From: Planctomycetota bacterium
GTDB lineage: Bacteria; Planctomycetota; Brocadiia; SM23-32
NCBI GenBank assembly: GCA_018334735.1
Contig: JAGXLK010000215.1
Coordinates: 1 to 5,448, forward strand
Length of the DNA: 5,448 nucleotides
Reading direction: 5' to 3'
The notes under the pieces are model-generated. The model worked only from the letters and a program-made list of their open reading frames with translations, was not told the DNA's origin and made no database searches. The position numbers and the translations under genes are program-made. Within the stretch, counting starts at the first letter, position 1, and each line of letters begins with the position of its first letter. Shown here piece by piece: positions 1 through 4,285 of the stretch.

Positions 1-530
1 GGGAGCATAATTGCTTCAATAACCCCTGCCTGAAGTGCCTCTATTTTTGCGAGGATATTGTTGAGATAGTTTAGAGATTTGATTTTCGGGCTCAGCACGT
101 TGTGGTGGGTCCGCATAGTTGGGACGGTTACCACTTCCAATCCTTTTTCGTAAAACTCTTCTGGGTAAAGAGATATAGAGTCCGTGATAATGATCACTTC
201 TGGATCCGGGCATTTTGTTGGGTCGAGACCTAAGGTCCCGACTCCCCGCGTGATAACGACCCTGACATAGGCATTTGTCAGGTCATTGGCTTCAAGCGTT
301 TCATGAATAGCTTCGATCAATTCCTCTTTGCTCATGGGGATTTCCAGAGCAATCGCCCGAGCGGAATTGTAAAGCCGTTCGATATGCTGCTCGCACCGGA
401 ATACTTTTCCTTTATAGGCACGGATTCCTTCAAATACACCATCGCCGTAGAGCAAACCGTGATCGTAAACGGAAATTTTTGCGTCTGCTCTTTCCTTCAA
501 TTCGCCGCTGATATAAACTTTTAGACCCAC
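1..530 (-). CDS. ilvE: Branched-chain amino acid aminotransferase, N-terminal part (cut by left edge)
   Basis: This is a fold-type IV, PLP-dependent aminotransferase that moves the amino group between glutamate and the 2-oxoacids of leucine, isoleucine and valine. About 176 residues are visible of the roughly 290-310 usual for the family. The N-terminal part carries the family pattern DHGLLYGDGVFEGIR (about residues 23-37), HIERLYNSARAI (49-60) and RVVITRG followed by GTLGLDP (90-104). The Schiff-base lysine should be K151 in SPKIKSLNYLNN. The C-terminal half, with the phosphate-binding end of the PLP site, lies beyond base 1. The start is GTG at 530-528: AAGGAG at 542-537 sits six bases upstream, and the family's N-terminus (MGLKVYISGEL) begins there, although the frame stays open further upstream. 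The gene follows the LolD ATPase after 79 bases on the same strand. A D-amino-acid or aminodeoxychorismate relative is less likely given the BCAT-like GVFEGIR region. Confidence 0.93.
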   Translation of the reverse strand, partial: MGLKVYISGELKERADAKISVYDHGLLYGDGVFEGIRAYKGKVFRCEQHIERLYNSARAIALEIPMSKEELIEAIHETLEANDLTNAYVRVVITRGVGTLGLDPTKCPDPEVIIITDSISLYPEEFYEKGLEVVTVPTMRTHHNVLSPKIKSLNYLNNILAKIEALQAGVIEAIML

Positions 531-536
531 ATCGCG

Positions 537-542
537 CTCCTT
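537..542 (-). promoter_or_regulatory. Shine-Dalgarno site that fixes the GTG start of ilvE
   Basis: On the minus strand AAGGAG is followed by a six-base spacer (CGCGAT) and then GTG. No ATG gives a plausible family N-terminus here. This strong site is the main reason for choosing GTG over an upstream extension of the open frame. Confidence 0.8.
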
Positions 543-609
543 AGATACTCCTTCAATTTCAATTGTATTGGGTAAACTACCGCAAAGCCTTGAGTTGTTC
601 AAGCGTGAA

Positions 610-1299
610 TTATGAGGCTCTTTCGAGTCGTCCATCGACCAATCGGATTTTTCTTTCCGCGCGGGCGGCGATTGCAGGATCGTGCGTAACGATCACAAGG
701 GTAGCCCCGGTTTCTTCTTTAAGCGTGCAGAGAAGATTAAGAATGGATTCCCCGGTGTGTGAATCGAGGTTGCCCGTCGGCTCGTCACAAAGCAGTATAT
801 GAGGTTTGTTGATAAGGGCTCGGGCGATGGCGACCCGCTGGCGTTCCCCTCCGGAGAGCTGGCCCGGTTTATGTGCGGCGCGCTCCCCCAGCCCGACCAG
901 TTTCAGAAGTCGCTGGGCTTCCTGAAGTGATTCTTTCTTTTTGCGTCTCCACGATCTCATGCCAGCATCAGCGATAGCGGGGAGGGCAACGTTTTCAACG
1001 GCGGTAAAATCGGGAAGAAGGTGGTAGAATTGGAAGACAAAGCCGAAAATCCGGTTCCGCCAACGCGCCTGGCGTTTTTGACTCAGGCTGGAAATTACCT
1101 GTTGTTTGTAAACCACCTGACCTTCGGTGGGGGTGTCGAGAATCCCCATCAGATGAAGCAAAGTGCTTTTACCTGCACCACTCGGTCCCTCAATAGCGAG
1201 AATTTCCCTGGGACTTACCTTCAATGAAACGTTGTGGAGCACTCGCAGGGCTCGGCGGCCAATTTTATAATCTTTGCATACTTCTTGTACTTCAAGCAT
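610..1299 (-). CDS. lolD: LolD-type ABC transporter ATP-binding protein
   Basis: This is a 229-residue cytoplasmic ATPase of the LolD/MacB/FtsE group. Such proteins power membrane partners that extract lipoproteins or move other envelope substrates without importing anything. All ABC motifs are present: Walker A GPSGAGKST (38-46), Q-loop glutamine Q90 in FVFQFYHLLPDFTAVEN, signature LSGGERQRVAIARAL (148-162), Walker B ILLCDEPTGNLD (168-179) and switch histidine H206 in VTHD. The stretch HLLPDFTAVENV and the ~230-residue length are typical of LolD. It starts 33 bases after lysS stops, so the two are probably co-transcribed; ilvE follows after 79 bases. No good Shine-Dalgarno precedes the ATG, so translation may be coupled to lysS or use a weak site. 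No FtsX/LolC/LolE-like permease is visible in the window, so the partner and substrate are unknown. The LolD name is by similarity; a MacB-type or other ABC3 exporter ATPase remains possible. Confidence 0.9.
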   Translation of the reverse strand: MLEVQEVCKDYKIGRRALRVLHNVSLKVSPREILAIEGPSGAGKSTLLHLMGILDTPTEGQVVYKQQVISSLSQKRQARWRNRIFGFVFQFYHLLPDFTAVENVALPAIADAGMRSWRRKKKESLQEAQRLLKLVGLGERAAHKPGQLSGGERQRVAIARALINKPHILLCDEPTGNLDSHTGESILNLLCTLKEETGATLVIVTHDPAIAARAERKIRLVDGRLERAS

Positions 1300-1332
1300 G
1301 GTTTTCGCTCGAGAGGTGATCGTATCTTAGCC

Positions 1333-2784
1333 TTATTCTTGATCGATAGGCCGCAGAAGGGGAAACAGAATGACCTCGCGGATGGACGGGCTATCCGACA
1401 GCAGCATGACAAGTCGGTCGATCCCCACGCCCATACCCCCCGCTGGTGGCATACCATGGGCGAGCGCGCGCAAGAAATCGAGGTCGACCGTCCGCAGAGT
1501 TTCCTGTTCTGCATCCTCACCTTCCAGTTGTTGGAGAAATTTCTCTTCCTGAAGCTGAGGGTCATTCAGCTCCGTATAAGCCGTTCCCATCTCCAATCCT
1601 CCGATGAACAGATCCCAGCGTTGGGCCTGAGCTTCATCGTCCGGACAAGGCTTGGTGAGAGGAGATAGAGCCGCTGGATAATCGAAGATAAAGGTCGGAT
1701 GAATAATTTCATCCTCTACGGTTCGTTCAAAGACGCGTTCAAGCAGCAATTCATCTCCCGTTCCGGATACGTCCAGATCGAGTTCCTGCGCTTTCTCACG
1801 GAGCTTTTCGCTATCATCAGGGGGGAAATCATTCTTTTCTTCAAAAGCTTCTCGGTAATCAACCTGCTGAAAAGGAACGGTAAAGTCGATTTCGTAATCG
1901 CCGTATTGAATTAAGCCCTCGGAATTGATATTGAGGGCGAGAGAACGGATTAAATCTTCGGTTAGTTCTCTCATATCACTGTAATCGGCGTAAGCCTGGT
2001 AAAGTTCAAGCGAGGTAAATTCCGGGTTGTGTTGCCTGTCCACGCCTTCATTTCGGAAATTCCGATTGATTTCGAAAACCCTTTCCATCCCTCCCACCAG
2101 AAGCCGTTTCAAGTAAAGCTCTGGAGCGACTCGCAGATAGAGGTCGATATCGAGCGCGTTATGATGGGTTACGAACGGGCGGGCAGCGGCGCCTCCGGGA
2201 ATTGGTTGCATCATGGGGGTTTCAACCTCGATGAACCCCCTATCCTGCAGTAAAGATCGGATTGATTGGTTCAGTTCCGAGCGGAGGAGGAATCGCTCCA
2301 TCACTTCATCGTTTGTGAACAGGTCAACCGAACGACGACGATACCGAAATTCCTCATCTTTCAAACCGTGCCATTTTTCAGGTGGACGCAGTAATGCTTT
2401 GGAGAGCACCTGGAATTTATCGACAAAGATAGTGATTTCGCCGGTCCGGGTTTTCGTCAGGTCGCCGCTCACGCCAACGATATCGGCCGCCTGAAGCTGT
2501 TGATAGACCTCGAAATTTTCTTCGCCGAGCCGTTTTTCTTGAAAAAATATCTGGATGCTGCCTGTTTTATCCTTTATATCAACAAAAGAAGCTTTTCCCA
2601 TGTCCCGCAGGTTGGTGATTCGGCCGGCGGCCCTCACTGCCTTTGGATTATCTTCTTCAAAACTCTCTCGAATAGAGGCAATTGACTGTGTGTCCGGGAA
2701 TCTCCCTCCGAAAGGGTCGATCCCGCGCTCACGTAATGCTTCCAGCGTGTCGAGTCGGAAATCTTCGTATTCGATCAGAGACAA
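1333..2784 (-). CDS. lysS: Lysyl-tRNA synthetase, class II
   Basis: This enzyme charges tRNA-Lys with lysine using ATP in the cytoplasm. The product is 483 residues, about the usual bacterial length (490-510). It has an N-terminal anticodon-binding OB-fold (about 50-128, with RITNLRDMGKASFVDIKD) followed by the class II catalytic core. Motif 1 lies around FIEVETPMMQPIPGGAAARPF's start (184-204). Motif 2 is FRNEGVDRQHNPEFTSLE (243-260), and motif 3 is GGMGVGIDRLVMLLSD (449-464). LSPLTK (373-378) and TAYTELNDP (401-409) are further LysRS hallmarks and separate it from AsnRS and AspRS. The frame is intact throughout. The start is TTG at 2784-2782, because the only in-frame ATG nearby lies inside the OB-fold and a GGGAG lies eight bases upstream of the TTG. 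It probably heads the transcript carrying the LolD ATPase 33 bases downstream. I could not identify a convincing promoter in the 163-base gap upstream. Confidence 0.97.
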   Translation of the reverse strand: MSLIEYEDFRLDTLEALRERGIDPFGGRFPDTQSIASIRESFEEDNPKAVRAAGRITNLRDMGKASFVDIKDKTGSIQIFFQEKRLGEENFEVYQQLQAADIVGVSGDLTKTRTGEITIFVDKFQVLSKALLRPPEKWHGLKDEEFRYRRRSVDLFTNDEVMERFLLRSELNQSIRSLLQDRGFIEVETPMMQPIPGGAAARPFVTHHNALDIDLYLRVAPELYLKRLLVGGMERVFEINRNFRNEGVDRQHNPEFTSLELYQAYADYSDMRELTEDLIRSLALNINSEGLIQYGDYEIDFTVPFQQVDYREAFEEKNDFPPDDSEKLREKAQELDLDVSGTGDELLLERVFERTVEDEIIHPTFIFDYPAALSPLTKPCPDDEAQAQRWDLFIGGLEMGTAYTELNDPQLQEEKFLQQLEGEDAEQETLRTVDLDFLRALAHGMPPAGGMGVGIDRLVMLLSDSPSIREVILFPLLRPIDQE

Positions 2785-2947
2785 CTCAGATGCTCCCGGG
2801 ATTAAATAATTTTTGAGATGGGCACCATAGCCAGAGCATTAGTAGATCAGGACACTCTCTGAGTGCATTGCCGCTCGGGCCAGATTTTCGGATGCTACAC
2901 AGATGAAGAATTATATGTTTGGGGACCTTTTAGAACAAGCGAATGGC
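2785..2947. other. Spacer between metallophosphoesterase and lysS
   Basis: This 163-base gap holds no recognisable gene. The only structure I see is a short perfect inverted repeat at 2853-2865 (CACTC, three-base loop, GAGTG). It has no T-run on either side and so is not a convincing terminator. The lysS promoter, if separate, should lie here, but I find no good -35/-10 pair. Confidence 0.5.
2793..2797 (-). promoter_or_regulatory. Shine-Dalgarno-like site for the TTG start of lysS
   Basis: GGGAG on the minus strand lies eight bases before TTG at 2784-2782. The frame is open further upstream, back to a stop near 2840, but contains no ATG or GTG there, so this site decides the start. Confidence 0.55.
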
Positions 2948-3721
2948 CTACGTTCCGTCTTTCAACCGATCGGCTGTATGGTCGCTTAAATGTTCGTTCT
3001 GACGGATTTTAGTTGATGCTTTTTCGACGTCATATTCTACTCGGTGGTACCGAATTCCCTCCGCTTGAAGCGTTACATAACACGCCCGGGGATCGCCGTC
3101 TCTGGGCTGACCGACACTGCCGACATTGATAATGGCTTTTTTCTCTTCGGCGGGCCAATAAGGCAAGGAAAGCGCATCTGGCCGAATGAACTCGAAATTC
3201 GAGGTTATTACGCCAGCTTTATGCGTATGTCCCACGAAAGCCACTTTCTCGATGCGATTGAAATTCTCAGAAAGTTTCGTATTCAGTTGTAAGCGGCAAT
3301 CGCGTTCGCGAAGATATTCGTTAACGGGGTTCCGTGGAGAGGCATGAACGAACAGATTGTCCTCTTCCACGTATCGGTGGGAGAGGCCTTTCAAGAAATT
3401 CCACCTCTGCCGTTCGGTGTTGTTCTCGTTGCCACCTTCAGTCCGGGGTGCAGGGCTGAGAATAGAGCGATGATACTTGACGGATTTTGCCGCTTGGTCG
3501 CTAAAATTCTCGCTGCCGTAAATGAGAGCGGAATCATGGTTTCCACAAATGACCACTTCACAAGAGCTTCGAATGGCATCAATACACCACGCGGGCTCGG
3601 CTCCGTAGCCTACTATATCGCCAAGACATATAACTTTTTCGGGATTGAGTGCCAGAATTTCTGCGAGGACAACCGTCAGGGCTTCGCGGTTTGCATGTAT
3701 GTCACTGATGATTGCGATCAT
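2948..3721 (-). CDS. Calcineurin-like metallophosphoesterase (Metallophos_2 / YfcE-like)
   Basis: This is a 257-residue soluble phosphoesterase with a two-metal active site. The metal and phosphate ligands appear in the family order: SDIHAN (6-11), GDIVGYG (34-40), GNHDSA (60-65), the histidine of VHASPRNPVNEYL (H126) and GHTHKAG (164-170). The conserved tail INVGSVGQPRDGDPRA (198-213) is typical of the single-domain bacterial branch annotated as metallophosphoesterase or phosphodiesterase. There is no signal peptide, so it should be cytoplasmic. The substrate cannot be read from sequence; relatives act on cyclic nucleotides, model phosphodiesters or dinucleoside polyphosphates. The start is ATG at 3721, six residues before the first motif, with only a weak purine-rich stretch (AAGAAAT) upstream. 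That ATG overlaps the TGA of a short open frame (ATGA), which could mean translational coupling. It shares strand with lysS but is separated from it by 163 bases. Confidence 0.93.
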   Translation of the reverse strand: MIAIISDIHANREALTVVLAEILALNPEKVICLGDIVGYGAEPAWCIDAIRSSCEVVICGNHDSALIYGSENFSDQAAKSVKYHRSILSPAPRTEGGNENNTERQRWNFLKGLSHRYVEEDNLFVHASPRNPVNEYLRERDCRLQLNTKLSENFNRIEKVAFVGHTHKAGVITSNFEFIRPDALSLPYWPAEEKKAIINVGSVGQPRDGDPRACYVTLQAEGIRYHRVEYDVEKASTKIRQNEHLSDHTADRLKDGT

Positions 3722-3822
3722 ATTTCTTGGCGTTCTGATTCAATAAACATTTCGATCTGATTATAGATTGTAAGGGGCCGATTAAGAGTTGTCATCTGAG
3801 GACCGAGGAAAGGTATGCATTT

Positions 3823-3851
3823 TTGCGAAAAATTCGCTCTGGAGGTATAAT
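3823..3851 (+). promoter_or_regulatory. Sigma70-like promoter, plus strand
   Basis: TTGCGA (3823-3828, four of six matches to TTGACA) is followed by a 17-base spacer and then a perfect TATAAT (3846-3851). The predicted transcription start is near 3858, about 95 bases before the ATG at 3953. The -10 lies in the palindrome TATAATTATA (3846-3855), so the minus strand also reads a perfect TATAAT at 3855-3850. That minus-strand box points at the phosphoesterase but has no good -35 at the right distance. The calls come from the sequence match only. Confidence 0.4.
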
Positions 3852-3952
3852 TATAGTGGAAGCAAAGATGTTCCTGACCTCCTCCAACAGAGGATAGAAG
3901 GAGATTGGCGGGTGAAGGAACGAAGTTATAACCTCCGGCGAGGTAAATGCTT

Positions 3953-4285
3953 ATGTTTGATTGTGACAAATTAATGAGGTGTCCGGATTGCAGTTACGAG
4001 GGGCAATGGCAGCGATTCCGGGCGCAGACTTCTCCACACGGTTTTGAAAGCTATTTTGGTTGTGGTCGGTGCGGCTCTGCTTATAGCTTCTTTTGTTCTT
4101 CTGGCCCCGACTTTGAGTTAAGAATCCTGTCGGGTTCTATGAGGGGGATTCCACACAATTATTGCAGGAGTTCTGCGGTTTTCTCAGCCAGTTCCGGAAT
4201 ATGCTGGATGACCAGTTCTACGAGTTCTTCGTCGCTCATTACAGCAACACGACCTTCCTCGTATTGTTTGGCAACATCCTGGTAA
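3953..4285 (+). CDS. Possible small zinc-ribbon protein, converging on the metallolyase gene (uncertain)
   Basis: This is a plus-strand frame of about 110 residues that I do not recognise as a named family. From the internal ATG at 3974 it reads MRCPDC, then 23 residues after the second cysteine a second pair in CGRCG, giving C-x2-C-x23-C-x2-C, a spacing compatible with a zinc ribbon. Between them, aromatic and charged residues (FESYF) look protein-like. The ATG at 3953 has GAGG (3941-3944 area) about nine bases upstream, and the promoter at 3823-3851 points at it. Against it: the C-terminal third is serine-rich, is simply the antisense of the metallolyase 3' end and overlaps it by 127 bases, and a better hydrophobic frame occupies the same bases at 4044-4121. 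It may be chance, or a real gene with a frameshift. Confidence 0.22.
   Translation: MFDCDKLMRCPDCSYEGQWQRFRAQTSPHGFESYFGCGRCGSAYSFFCSSGPDFELRILSGSMRGIPHNYCRSSAVFSASSGICWMTSSTSSSSLITATRPSSYCLATSW
4044..4121 (+). CDS. Possible 25-residue membrane microprotein (uncertain)
   Basis: Starting at TTG, this frame encodes MK followed by about 20 hydrophobic residues (AILVVVGAALLIASFVLLAP) and ends TLS before TAA. It looks like a single transmembrane helix with a positive N-terminus. The TTG overlaps the TGA of a 13-codon frame (ATG at 4006) that has GAGGGG just upstream, so a TTGA stop-start overlap could couple the two. It ends 37 bases before the converging metallolyase stop, at the edge of a hairpin. 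No Shine-Dalgarno serves the TTG directly. The frame is open back to 3978, so it could also be the tail of a frameshifted longer protein. The T-rich sequence alone may give such a hydrophobic string by chance. Confidence 0.2.
   Translation: MKAILVVVGAALLIASFVLLAPTLS
4106..4138 (+). terminator. Hairpin between converging frames, possible weak terminator
   Basis: Two alternative stems overlap here: CCCGAC (4106-4111) with GTCGGG (4129-4134), and AGAATCC (4121-4127) with GGGTTCT (4132-4138) around a four-base loop. The second pairs fully in plus-strand RNA through one G-U pair, but in minus-strand RNA the same position is an A-C mismatch. Neither strand has a T-run after the stem, so intrinsic termination would be weak. 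It lies 21 bases beyond the metallolyase stop. Confidence 0.25.

Larger units (their letters stand above)
3722..4158. other. 437-base spacer with candidate small plus-strand gene, otherwise unassigned
   Basis: No confident gene lies here. The spacer holds a sigma70-like promoter on the plus strand (3823-3851) with a palindromic -10 box, two mutually exclusive small hairpins (3819-3837), two competing short plus-strand frames (a zinc-ribbon-like frame from 3953 and a hydrophobic 25-residue frame at 4044-4121) and a hairpin at 4106-4138. On the minus strand a weak frame (TTG at 3969 to TGA at 3718) abuts the phosphoesterase start. Confidence 0.6.

Noticed and set aside
568..574. TACAAT-like -10 upstream of ilvE as a separate promoter
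   Set aside because: No acceptable -35 is found at 16-18 bases, so I do not claim an internal promoter in the 79-base gap.
1234..1668. 144-residue open frame on the plus strand
   Set aside because: It lies across the lysS 3' end and the LolD 5' end in antisense; both of those genes have complete motifs, so this is a shadow.
2853..2865. CACTC-TCT-GAGTG inverted repeat as a terminator for the phosphoesterase
   Set aside because: The stem is only five pairs and no T-run follows on either strand.
3344..3760. 138-residue open frame on the plus strand
   Set aside because: It is antisense to the phosphoesterase, whose full motif set fixes the coding strand, and its residues show no recognisable domain.
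3718..3969. 83-residue minus-strand frame from TTG to the phosphoesterase start
   Set aside because: No Shine-Dalgarno, TTG start and no protein-like pattern in the first two thirds. Only its last 25 codons and the ATGA overlap were kept as a finding, not as a gene.
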